From UBA961 sp049317525 (GTDB lineage Bacteria; Bacteroidota; Ignavibacteria; Kapaibacteriales; UBA961), in assembly GCA_049317525.1 (NCBI GenBank), contig JBMOIC010000005.1, positions 1 through 64,000 of the forward strand: a DNA stretch of 64,000 nucleotides, written 5' to 3'. Shown one piece after another: positions 24,390-33,088 of the stretch. A program made the translations under genes and the position numbers. The notes under the pieces were generated by a model that was not told the origin of the DNA, did not search any database, and saw nothing but the letters and a program-made list of their open reading frames with translations. Within the stretch, counting starts at the first letter, position 1. Every line of letters starts with the position of its first letter.

Positions 24390-26063
24390 ATGAAACATCC
24401 CGGTAAAGTAGTAATTAATCTTCATACACATCTGCCATATGTATTGCATCATGGCGATTGGCCTCATGGATCTGATTGGCTATGTGAAGCTGTGGCCGAA
24501 TGCTATCTACCACTTCTTACGATGTGTCATGAACTGATTGCCGATGGAATTACACCAAACCTATCTTTAGATATTTCACCTATTCTTTGCGAACAACTTG
24601 AACATCCCGATTTCGCCCCAATATTTATAGAATATTGCAATACTAAGATGGCACTGGCATTAAAAGATGCAGAAAAATTTATTGCTATGAAAGCTGACCC
24701 ACATCAAGTTTATTTAGCTCATTATTGGCATGAATGGTATCTAAGAAGACAATATGAATTTGAACATTTATATAATTATTCTATTATCGCAAGTTTTAAA
24801 AAGCTGCAAGATGTGAATGCTATAGAAATTCTTACATGTGCAGCAACGCATGGATATCTGCCATTGCTAGCTGAAGATAAAAGTGTTGCACTTCAAATTA
24901 GGGCTGCCAAACATAATTATGTAAAACATTTTGGTATTTCTCCCAAAGGAACATGGATTCCTGAATGTGCATATAGGCCTTCCTATGAATGGAAAACATT
25001 ATTGGAACATGAAACATATTCTATTCCTAAAAAAAGAAAAGGAATAGAAGAAATTCTTGGTCAAGAAGATTTGAATTACTTTTTTGTAGATCAACAACTA
25101 TTTACAAATGCTCAGATTGCAGGTAAATATCCAATGCATTCTTTACCAGAAGAATATCATTCATTAAGAATATTTAGAGTGCAATCTAAAGAAGCCCAAA
25201 CTGAAAATATGTCTATTGCTTTTGCTAGACATCAAAATATTGCCTTAAAAGTTTGGAGTGGGGAAGATGGTTATCCTGGAGATGGAAATTATTTAGATTT
25301 TCATAAAAAACATGAACAATCTGCGATGAGATATTGGAGAGTAACCGATAATAAAACAGATATGCAATATAAAATGCTTTATAAACCTGATTGGGTTCAA
25401 GAAAAAGTATCATTGCATGCTTATCATTTTATAAAATCAATAGAATCATTAATCAATAAATATCAGCATGCCACTGAAAAACAAGCAATATTATGTTTGC
25501 CTTTTGATACAGAATTATTTGGACATTGGTGGTTTGAAGGTCCTAGGTTCTTAAATGCAGTAATAAGGGGTATATATCATTCTCCTTTTATTTCTTTAGA
25601 AAAGTGTTCTACTATCATTAATGACAATCATCAATCGGATATAGCATCATTGCCAGAAGGTTCATGGGGAGAGCATGGTAATCATGATGTATGGATAAAT
25701 CCACAGACTAAGTGGACATGGGAAAAAATCTATGATGCTGAGTGTACTTTTTCTCAGTTAATGGATACATATCACAAAGACAATAGAAGTAAAATTCAAG
25801 AACGATTATTATTACAAGCAATGCGCGAATTAATGCTTATGCAATCATCGGATTGGCAATTTTTAATAACAAATGCCTCTGCAAAGGATTATGCAGAAAT
25901 GAGATTTTCAAATCATTATTCTGATTTTAACATTTTAACTAATCTGATTACTAAATATGAAAAATCTAAACGTTTGCTTGCAGCAGATGCAAAAATCATT
26001 CAACAAATCGAAGTAAGAAATGCCGTATTTCCAGAACTTAAATTGGATATGTGGTCTGATTAA
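24390..26063 (+). CDS. Glycoside hydrolase family 57 enzyme (glucan branching-type)
   Basis: A 557-residue enzyme acting on alpha-1,4-glucan. The N-terminal LHTHLPYVLHHGDWPHGSDWL is the first conserved GH57 region. GTWIPECAYRP places the nucleophile at E192, and LPFDTELFGHWWFEG the acid/base at D373; these correspond to the catalytic pair of the Thermus branching enzyme. Residues 400-557 include PEGSWGEHG, as in the branching-enzyme type. The most likely activity is 1,4-alpha-glucan branching; 4-alpha-glucanotransferase is possible. AAGG lies 7 nt before the ATG. No other glycogen gene is in the window. Confidence 0.88.
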   Translation: MKHPGKVVINLHTHLPYVLHHGDWPHGSDWLCEAVAECYLPLLTMCHELIADGITPNLSLDISPILCEQLEHPDFAPIFIEYCNTKMALALKDAEKFIAMKADPHQVYLAHYWHEWYLRRQYEFEHLYNYSIIASFKKLQDVNAIEILTCAATHGYLPLLAEDKSVALQIRAAKHNYVKHFGISPKGTWIPECAYRPSYEWKTLLEHETYSIPKKRKGIEEILGQEDLNYFFVDQQLFTNAQIAGKYPMHSLPEEYHSLRIFRVQSKEAQTENMSIAFARHQNIALKVWSGEDGYPGDGNYLDFHKKHEQSAMRYWRVTDNKTDMQYKMLYKPDWVQEKVSLHAYHFIKSIESLINKYQHATEKQAILCLPFDTELFGHWWFEGPRFLNAVIRGIYHSPFISLEKCSTIINDNHQSDIASLPEGSWGEHGNHDVWINPQTKWTWEKIYDAECTFSQLMDTYHKDNRSKIQERLLLQAMRELMLMQSSDWQFLITNASAKDYAEMRFSNHYSDFNILTNLITKYEKSKRLLAADAKIIQQIEVRNAVFPELKLDMWSD

Positions 26064-27580
26064 TTATTATTCGAAAATCTTCTTATACCTGCAGTGTATG
26101 TGGCTAGTACTTGAATAGAAGCTAATTCATTATTATGACAAGTTTCTATATTTTTATCAATAATCGTGAAATCTGCATCGAATTTATGATGTAATTTTCC
26201 TCTCCTATAATCCATTCCACTTGCTTCATGTGCCCATTGTGTATAAGACAAAATAGCGTGCTGACGTTGAATGATTTGTTCGCCATGCCAGGCATGATCA
26301 GAGAGAAACGGAATTCTATTACAAAAAGCAGAAATACCAATAAATGGATTCCCAGATTCTATTGGAAAATCAGATCCACCAGCGGGATGTAAACCTGTAT
26401 CTATAAGAGTTTTCCAAGGATATGCATAGGAAGTTCTGTTTCCTAATCTATTTTCTGCCATTGATGCATCACTGATACAATGGATTGGTTGAATAGCTGT
26501 TTTAATTGAATGAAGGGAAATTCTGTTTATATCCTCAGGATGAACAATTTGCGCATGTTCAATTCTAAGAATATCATCTTGGGAAGCATAACCTTGTTGT
26601 CTTAAGCGTTCATACACATTAATTACCATTCTATTTGCAGCATCACCAATGGCATGAGTACTAATATTCCATCCATATTCAAGTCCTTTTACTGCTTTTT
26701 CGAATAATTGCTCTTCTTGAAGTAAAAAAAGACCCTTCGTATCAGCATCGGTATATTGATCTAATAATGCAGCACCTCTTGATCCTAAAGCACCATCTGC
26801 GAAAAATTTAAGCCCTACTATACGCATAAATTCTCCTACTGCAGGCAAGCATCCAAAAGTACTCCATTCATCGTTTTGGGCTCTTATATATGATTGTATT
26901 CTAATTGGTAAAGAACCAGATTCTGCCATTTCCAGATAATAGGGTAATAATGTTGGATGAACATCCATATCATGAACTTCTGTTAAACCAAGAGAACTAC
27001 AATGATGTATAGCAGCTACGATATCTTTTTTAATTTGCTCGGGAGTTGATTCTGGAATACAATCTGCAACTAAGTTCATTGCATTATCAATTAAGATTCC
27101 AGTAGGGGATGCATTCTCCATCATTATTGAGCCACCCAGTGGATGAGGTGTATCTATGGAAATCCCTGCTATTTCTAATGCTTTTGAATTCACCCATGCA
27201 GCATGGCCATCGGCTCTACGTAAATATACTGGTTGATGTGGAAAAGCTATATCAAGAATTTCTTTATGTGGAAAATGATTATGATCCCACAATTCTTGAT
27301 TCCATCCATTACCAATTATCCAGCCTTGTGAATTTTGTGCAAATTGAAGGGCTTGTTGAACACATTCTTGGGCAGATGTGGCAGAATATAAAGATAATCC
27401 CGTTAATGTATTACCTAATCCATAAAGATGACAATGAGAATCTACTAATCCTGATAAAATCCATGCATGAGGATAAAAATGAGTACCTTGTTCAGAGATA
27501 ATTTCAACACCATGAGGGTTAGGAAATATCGAAGCAATTCTTCCTCTTTCTACCAAAATTGTTGCTTGAATAGCATGCAT
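26060..27580 (-). CDS. Amidohydrolase family 3 (YtcJ-like) metal-dependent hydrolase
   Basis: A 506-residue amidohydrolase. GLVDSHCHLYG carries the first metal-binding His pair of the family (HxH). GWNQELWDH, the phrase RRADGHAAWVNSKALE, GLKFFADGALGSRGA and STHAIGDAANRM (His ligand) are typical of YtcJ/amidohydrolase-3 proteins. GGSDFPIESGNPF supplies the last Asp ligand. The real substrate is unknown. Its stop overlaps that of the convergent GH57 gene by 4 nt. Confidence 0.9.
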   Translation of the reverse strand: MHAIQATILVERGRIASIFPNPHGVEIISEQGTHFYPHAWILSGLVDSHCHLYGLGNTLTGLSLYSATSAQECVQQALQFAQNSQGWIIGNGWNQELWDHNHFPHKEILDIAFPHQPVYLRRADGHAAWVNSKALEIAGISIDTPHPLGGSIMMENASPTGILIDNAMNLVADCIPESTPEQIKKDIVAAIHHCSSLGLTEVHDMDVHPTLLPYYLEMAESGSLPIRIQSYIRAQNDEWSTFGCLPAVGEFMRIVGLKFFADGALGSRGAALLDQYTDADTKGLFLLQEEQLFEKAVKGLEYGWNISTHAIGDAANRMVINVYERLRQQGYASQDDILRIEHAQIVHPEDINRISLHSIKTAIQPIHCISDASMAENRLGNRTSYAYPWKTLIDTGLHPAGGSDFPIESGNPFIGISAFCNRIPFLSDHAWHGEQIIQRQHAILSYTQWAHEASGMDYRRGKLHHKFDADFTIIDKNIETCHNNELASIQVLATYTAGIRRFSNNN

Positions 27581-27594
27581 AAGGTTTTACACAT

Positions 27595-27650
27595 AAAAAA
27601 ACCGATAATTATGTAATTAGCACATGCTGAGGATACATTGATTATCGGTT
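27595..27650 (-). terminator. Possible terminator of the ferredoxin operon
   Basis: AACCGATAAT (27600-27609) and ATTATCGGTT (27641-27650) form a perfect 10-bp inverted repeat. Read on the minus strand it is followed by seven T. The 31-nt loop is long, so it could alternatively be an operator. Confidence 0.55.
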
Positions 27651-27667
27651 GATAAATAGATTAGATA

Positions 27668-28018
27668 TTAATTTCTTCTACGATTAGGATCGATAGTATC
27701 AAGGTATGCTACTTTGCTAATAAGTTGCTGTTCTGTTTCAACATTATTTGCATCAGGTAAACAACAGTCTACAGGGCACACTGCAGCACATTGTGGTTCA
27801 TCATGAAATGTTTTGCATTCCGTGCATTTATCTGGCACGATATAATAATAATCAGCTTGCCAAAAATTACCTTTGAAATTTCCAGGTGATTGAGACTCTT
27901 CATACTTAGTATCACCTAGGCTCCATACTGTACCACCTTCATAAATAGCGGTATTTGGACATTCTGGTTCACATGCACCACAATTAATGCAATCATCTGC
28001 ATTTATATAGATAGCCAT
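27668..28018 (-). CDS. 2[4Fe-4S] ferredoxin, Alvin type
   Basis: A 116-residue ferredoxin. The first cluster uses C10, C13, C16 and a proline-following C20; the second uses C65, C68, C77 and C81. The eight-residue gap between C68 and C77 and the long stretch in the middle (about 25-60) are the mark of the Allochromatium vinosum-type ferredoxins. An electron-transfer role in the cytoplasm is clear; the partner is not. It follows the DUF3127 gene by 39 nt. Extra cysteines C85 and C86 are present. Confidence 0.93.
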   Translation of the reverse strand: MAIYINADDCINCGACEPECPNTAIYEGGTVWSLGDTKYEESQSPGNFKGNFWQADYYYIVPDKCTECKTFHDEPQCAAVCPVDCCLPDANNVETEQQLISKVAYLDTIDPNRRRN

Positions 28019-28057
28019 AACAATAGTTTCCTTTAATTTTCAGAAAGTAAAAAAGCA

Positions 28058-28414
28058 TTAAAATGGAACATCATCATAATCAGATGTAGGAGGAATAGGT
28101 TCATTGTAATTGGTACTACCCATTGACCCACCACCTAATTTTTCAATTTTCCATGCATTGATATTAGTAATGTACACTTGACGTCCATCTTTAGTATTTA
28201 CAAGTTTACCACGCAAATCAAATGCCACTTTAATTGTATCGCCTTTTCTCATTGTATCTAATAGTTCACACTTATCTTGAACGGCTTGTAATTTTATATA
28301 TTCATTATACATGCCACTACTTGTTTCAACTACAAATTCTCTTTTTTTGAATTTGTCTGTAACTTGTTGAGAATCAAATACCTCAAACAAAGTACCCTGT
28401 AATTCATAAGCCAT
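28058..28414 (-). CDS. DUF3127 OB-fold-like protein with SSB-like acidic tail
   Basis: A 118-residue protein matching DUF3127, predicted OB-fold. The core is YELQGTLFEVFDSQQVTDKFK, then FVVETSS, then the segment FDLRGKLVNTKDGRQVYIT. It ends in SDYDDVPF after a Gly/Asn/Pro-rich linker. That ending resembles the DDDIPF tip of single-stranded DNA-binding proteins, which recruits repair partners. It may therefore bind nucleic acid or act with SSB partners. It lies between the lipoprotein gene (18 nt) and the ferredoxin gene on the same strand. Confidence 0.87.
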   Translation of the reverse strand: MAYELQGTLFEVFDSQQVTDKFKKREFVVETSSGMYNEYIKLQAVQDKCELLDTMRKGDTIKVAFDLRGKLVNTKDGRQVYITNINAWKIEKLGGGSMGSTNYNEPIPPTSDYDDVPF

Positions 28415-28431
28415 AATTAACCTTTGTATAT

Positions 28432-29313
28432 TTATCGTTTATCAATAATGATCAAAAATTTCGATGTCCAAAAACGAATAGGATCTGTAATAGACATCGA
28501 ATTATTTCCTGGATTTTTTTCTAATAATTTGGAATTATGAGAAGAAACAATCTGAAACTTATCTGGAATAGGTAAGCTTCTAGTAGAACGAATATCTACA
28601 CGAATAAAATCCTGTTCATTTAAATTTTTTGCTGGAACATATGTACCACCAATACCAAGAAAACCAGTTCCTTCTTCTGCAATAATACCTTTTGTTTCTA
28701 ATTCATCAGTTCTTCCAATGATATAATAGAAGGTATTCTTTTCATTCTCAATTCTATTTTTTTCTAAAGATTCATTTTCTGCTGTTAATTTATAAGAATC
28801 TCTATCATTTTGTAATTGTTGAGTTTCTTGTTTTAATGCAGAAATTTCACTTTCCTTAGATGCAATTTGCTCTTGCATATCTGTGATCAACTTCTCTAAA
28901 GTACCTACTTGATCTGATAATGCTGAATTTTGATTATGAAGAGAATTAAGACGTTTAGTACTTTTTTTAAGATTACTTTTTGACTCTTCTAATGATAATG
29001 ACAGCTGTTTGATTTTAGTAAGAATATCGGCTTTTTGATCACCAGATTCAGTGATTTTAACTTGTTCAAGTGCCGTGAAAAGTTCGGTAATATATTGAGT
29101 GGTATGCATAAGCTCTGTCATGAGACGGTCTTTTTCTGCTACTAATTCTTTCATCTGAGCAAAATCTTCTAATAATTGTTCTTTTGATTTTGCTGTATCT
29201 TCTTCCAATGGCTCTGGTTTATCTTTATCAGAACATGAAGTAAAGAAAACACTGCAAAAAACACATAGTATTACAAGTATACCTGAAACTTTTACTATTT
29301 GTATTTTCTTCAT
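28432..29313 (-). CDS. Coiled-coil lipoprotein of unknown function
   Basis: A 293-residue protein. The start at 29313 gives a lipoprotein signal peptide with lipobox VFFTSC and Cys at residue 27. An earlier ATG at 29343 would only add MNVYTIGKVK. GGAAAAG lies 5-6 nt before the chosen ATG. Residues about 40-200 are a long coiled coil rich in Glu, Gln, Lys and Leu. The last 90 residues form a globular part with GIIAEEGTGFLGIGGTYVPA. It heads the set lipoprotein-DUF3127-ferredoxin. Function unknown. Confidence 0.82.
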   Translation of the reverse strand: MKKIQIVKVSGILVILCVFCSVFFTSCSDKDKPEPLEEDTAKSKEQLLEDFAQMKELVAEKDRLMTELMHTTQYITELFTALEQVKITESGDQKADILTKIKQLSLSLEESKSNLKKSTKRLNSLHNQNSALSDQVGTLEKLITDMQEQIASKESEISALKQETQQLQNDRDSYKLTAENESLEKNRIENEKNTFYYIIGRTDELETKGIIAEEGTGFLGIGGTYVPAKNLNEQDFIRVDIRSTRSLPIPDKFQIVSSHNSKLLEKNPGNNSMSITDPIRFWTSKFLIIIDKR

Positions 29314-29374
29314 TTTTACTTTTCCAATGGTATAAACATTCAAAAACGGAGTATAAGCATTGTAAATCTTTATG

Positions 29375-29382
29375 CAAATCTA
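29375..29382 (-). promoter_or_regulatory. Possible -7 promoter element of the lipoprotein gene
   Basis: On the minus strand this reads TAGATTTG, matching TAnnTTTG, about 62 nt upstream of the start at 29313. No clear -33 box is seen. Confidence 0.3.
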
Positions 29383-29417
29383 ATGATTTAATATCTATGA
29401 ATATCCATATGAAATAC

Positions 29418-31964
29418 TCAGCTTTTTTGTATAATCTGATCTAGGCTACCTAAAACTTCATCTAATTTATCAATATCCTTTGCTCCGGCAGTTGCCATAT
29501 GTGGTTTGCCACCACCACCACCACCAAGTTTCTTTGCAATATCTCCAATTATTCTTCCAGCAGGATATTCTTTTGTTAAGTCATCTGTAACAATACATAC
29601 TAAATTAATTTTATCCTCTATGATTGAAGACAAAATGCCGATACCAGATTTGCCTATTAAAGTTCTCATATTATCGCCTAGCATTTTCAATTCATCCATT
29701 GATAGCCTATCTGCTTTTACAGCAATTAGTTTGATAGACGTATGAGGTAAAAAGTATGCTTGGTGAATAAGTTCTGGTAGTTTAGACGATACTTCATGAA
29801 CTTTTACGATTGATAATTGTTTCTCTAATGCTTTTAGAGACTCTTGTAATGAATCAATCGTGTGTTTTTCTGTTTCAATCGCATGATGGAGATCGGCTAT
29901 ATACTGTGCTATGCCAAATGATGTTATTGCTTCGATTCTTCGAATACCAGATGCAATTGCGGACTCATTTAAAATGTGGAAATATCCTATATCAGATGAA
30001 TTCTGAACATGAGTACCCCCGCAAAACTCAGAAGAAAAGTGTTCATCTATTGTTACTACTCTAACTGTATCACCATATTTATCACCAAAAAACATCTTTA
30101 CTTGTGGAATTACTTTTGCTTGATCAATTGGTAATTCTCTAGTTACTACTTCGATTCGCTCTCGAATTTTATCGTTTACAAGTGCTTGAATTTCTTTTAT
30201 TTCAGCATGAGATACTTTCTGAATATGCGAAAAATCAAAACGTAGATATTCTGGGGAAACCAAAGAGCCAGATTGTTGAACATGATTACCTAAAACTCTT
30301 CTTAATGCTTCATGTAACAAATGAGTTGCAGAGTGATTCTTTTGAATATCCCATCTTCTATTGAAATCAACAGATAAAGTTGCTATAGGTTGATGTGGAG
30401 TAAGTATTTCTCTATCTGCAATATGAATAATTGCATTACCTTGCTTTTGGACATTTCTAATTGAATATATTTCTTGATCAATTGTTATCGTGCCGAAATC
30501 TGATTGTTGCCCACCCATTTCTGCATAAAAAGGAGTAGTTTCTGTTATGATGTGATTATCAGCATAATGAATAATATTACTGTTCGATTGCAAAGAAGTC
30601 CAGCCATCAAAGATTGTTTTAGAATCTGTAATATTACCTTCTACTTGTTGCAGAATTTGTTTCCTGGCATTTCTAGACCTTTCTTTTTGTTGGTCCATTA
30701 ATTCTTTAAATCCTGCTAAGTCTACAGAAAGTCCTCTTTCTTTAGCAATTAGTTCGGTTAAATCTGCAGGAAAACCAAATGAATCATACAGTAAAAATAT
30801 ATCTGATCCCTGAATTAATGTTTCTGAAGCATTTTTTAAGGAAATTTCAATCTCTTCAAATCTGTCTAAACCTCTGTCTAATGTTTGAAGAAAACTTTCT
30901 TCTTCTGCTTTAATTACTCTTTTAATATGCTCTACATTCTGAGGAACTTCTGGGAATATATCGCCCATTGTTTCTGAAATAATAGACGTTAACTTATAGA
31001 GAATAGGTTCTCTAAATCCTAAATTTCTGGCATATCTACACGCTCTTCTTAAAATGCGCCTTAAAACATAGCTACGCCCTTCATTGCCAGGCATTGCTCC
31101 ATCAGCAATAGAGAATACTAAGGTTCGTATATGATCAGAGATTACTCTCATAGCAATACCAACTTTACTATCTAAAGACTTAGAATATTGCTCGCCAGAC
31201 AATTGCTCTATTTTTTTGATGATAGGCATAAAAACATCTGTATCATAATTGGAATCAACATGTTGCATAACCGCACATATGCGCTCAAAGCCCATTCCTG
31301 TATCAACATGTTTTAACAATAAATCTTCTAAGGAACCATCTGGTTTTCGATTATATTGTATAAAAACAAGATTCCATACTTCGATTACTTCTGGCACGCC
31401 CATATTAACTAATGGCCCACCAGATTTGTCGGGAGTTCTGTCAAAATGAATTTCTGTGCATGGACCACATGGTCCTGTTTCTCCCATTTCCCAAAAATTA
31501 TCTTTTTCATCACATCGATGAATGTGTTCAATTGGTAGATATTCTTTCCATAATTCAAATGACTCATCATCTGTTCTGAACACAGTGGCATGTATTCTGT
31601 CTTTGGGTAATTTCCAAATACTTGTTAATAATTCCCATGCAAAGGCAATTGCTTCTTTTTTATAATAATCTCCAAAACTCCAATTGCCAAGCATTTCAAA
31701 TAAAGTATGATGATACGTATCATAACCAACTTCTTCTAAATCATTGTGCTTGCCAGAAACTCTAATGCATTTTTGAGTATCAGCACATCTAGTATAATCT
31801 CTGGTACCTGTTCCTAGGAAAACATCTTTAAACTGGTTCATACCAGCATTTGTGAATAGAAGGGTGGCGTCGCCATGGGGGACAACAGGAGCACTTTGGA
31901 CTATTTTATGTCCTTTAGAAGCAAAGAAATCTAAAAATGATTGACGTATTTGTTTGGAATTCAT
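29418..31964 (-). CDS. alaS: Alanine-tRNA ligase
   Basis: An 848-residue enzyme that charges tRNA-Ala. The N-terminal aminoacylation domain has FTNAGMNQFKDVFLG and RVSGKHNDLEEVGYD. The editing domain carries HSATHLLHEALR and FCGGTHVQNS, the zinc ligands that remove Ser or Gly from tRNA-Ala. The C-terminal oligomerisation domain includes GGGGGGKPHMATAGAKD. Length and motif order are normal. The gene stands by itself on the minus strand. Confidence 0.97.
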   Translation of the reverse strand: MNSKQIRQSFLDFFASKGHKIVQSAPVVPHGDATLLFTNAGMNQFKDVFLGTGTRDYTRCADTQKCIRVSGKHNDLEEVGYDTYHHTLFEMLGNWSFGDYYKKEAIAFAWELLTSIWKLPKDRIHATVFRTDDESFELWKEYLPIEHIHRCDEKDNFWEMGETGPCGPCTEIHFDRTPDKSGGPLVNMGVPEVIEVWNLVFIQYNRKPDGSLEDLLLKHVDTGMGFERICAVMQHVDSNYDTDVFMPIIKKIEQLSGEQYSKSLDSKVGIAMRVISDHIRTLVFSIADGAMPGNEGRSYVLRRILRRACRYARNLGFREPILYKLTSIISETMGDIFPEVPQNVEHIKRVIKAEEESFLQTLDRGLDRFEEIEISLKNASETLIQGSDIFLLYDSFGFPADLTELIAKERGLSVDLAGFKELMDQQKERSRNARKQILQQVEGNITDSKTIFDGWTSLQSNSNIIHYADNHIITETTPFYAEMGGQQSDFGTITIDQEIYSIRNVQKQGNAIIHIADREILTPHQPIATLSVDFNRRWDIQKNHSATHLLHEALRRVLGNHVQQSGSLVSPEYLRFDFSHIQKVSHAEIKEIQALVNDKIRERIEVVTRELPIDQAKVIPQVKMFFGDKYGDTVRVVTIDEHFSSEFCGGTHVQNSSDIGYFHILNESAIASGIRRIEAITSFGIAQYIADLHHAIETEKHTIDSLQESLKALEKQLSIVKVHEVSSKLPELIHQAYFLPHTSIKLIAVKADRLSMDELKMLGDNMRTLIGKSGIGILSSIIEDKINLVCIVTDDLTKEYPAGRIIGDIAKKLGGGGGGKPHMATAGAKDIDKLDEVLGSLDQIIQKS

Positions 31965-32036
31965 ATGAGTATTGATATTAAGAGTGAATACTGTAAAAAT
32001 ACTGAATTTGCTGGAAAGGTATAGAGCTTGATTGAC

Positions 32037-33071
32037 TTAATTATTTTGGAGTGCAATTGGAGTTTTTATCAACATTCTTATGAATGTTGATTTCAATGCT
32101 GGTGCATAAAAGTACTCTGAGATTCCATTATTACTCTCAATCTCTATCCCTTGTATGGTTGCTGTGCAATGTGAATAATAACGCATATAGAATGGTCCAG
32201 ACTCGATACTTTTTTGATGTGAAATTATTGCTGTACATTTTTGATGATGATAAATAGCTTCTACCGAGATTATGCTTCCAGGATGGAGACCGAACAGATT
32301 GTATTTTGGCTTTGAGATAGTAATATGTGCATCATGAATCATTTCTAAAGTTTGCAATATTTTATCTTCTATACATATGCATGTAAATGCAGGATTGTCA
32401 TGATAGCTTGGATAATGATAATACACCAGTGTAAATTGATCATTTAGATGTATTCTTCCCCAATACCAATCTTTATATGAATCATATAGAGGAATATGGC
32501 CATGATTGCAATCATGATAACCCATTGAAGAAATAGATTCAGTGCATATATCTTCGCCATATTCCGATAATGTTATTGTGCCATGTACAATACAGCTTGG
32601 TGCAATTAATCGCCATTCATGTTCTGCATTTTGTTGAGAAATATGAGTATGATTATAGATGGATGGAGTAAAACGTAGAGATCCAGATATCCCTTTTGCC
32701 AGATCATGTCCATGTGTATCGATTGTTATTGTATAGAAGCCATCTTTGTGGCGAATAAATCCAGAATTATTTACAGAAACAGAAATTTCGCCTTCATCAT
32801 TGCTGGTATATGCTAATTGATTGGTATGATGAATGCATCCAGCAATCTTTTTATCATTTTTATAGACAGAAATAGAAAATCCGCAATAATTATCTGGCAA
32901 TCCATGTGGTAATGATTCGATATAGTAAGGCGACATTGGCATCCCCCTAAAAAAAATGATGGTACAAGCAAAATCTTGTTGTTTTACATCAAAATACCAC
33001 CATTCATAGCCTCCAGAAGAATCTATATGTGATGTATAATCTCCATCTGTTCCAAAGCGTATATTCATCAT
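32037..33071 (-). CDS. CrtC/AttH-like lipocalin-family protein
   Basis: A 344-residue protein. GGYEWWYFD, near residues 20-28, is the hallmark of the carotenoid 1,2-hydratase (CrtC)/AttH group. SMGYHDCNHGHIPL and SYKDWYWGRIHLND are further blocks of that family. CrtC hydrates carotenoids, but AttH-like relatives have other or unknown roles. No carotenoid gene is nearby, so the reaction stays open. It has no signal peptide. It lies 17 nt after the sensor kinase gene on the same strand and probably shares its transcript. Confidence 0.78.
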   Translation of the reverse strand: MMNIRFGTDGDYTSHIDSSGGYEWWYFDVKQQDFACTIIFFRGMPMSPYYIESLPHGLPDNYCGFSISVYKNDKKIAGCIHHTNQLAYTSNDEGEISVSVNNSGFIRHKDGFYTITIDTHGHDLAKGISGSLRFTPSIYNHTHISQQNAEHEWRLIAPSCIVHGTITLSEYGEDICTESISSMGYHDCNHGHIPLYDSYKDWYWGRIHLNDQFTLVYYHYPSYHDNPAFTCICIEDKILQTLEMIHDAHITISKPKYNLFGLHPGSIISVEAIYHHQKCTAIISHQKSIESGPFYMRYYSHCTATIQGIEIESNNGISEYFYAPALKSTFIRMLIKTPIALQNN

Positions 33072-33088
33072 AAAAGCGTATTCAATAA

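Noticed and set aside
29506..29745. Pro-rich frame opposite alaS
   Set aside because: It is the complement of the GGGGGG glycine run of AlaRS; the frame has no start signal.
32037..33071. True carotenoid hydratase
   Set aside because: Only the family signature is seen; no carotenoid genes nearby, so only CrtC/AttH-like was called.
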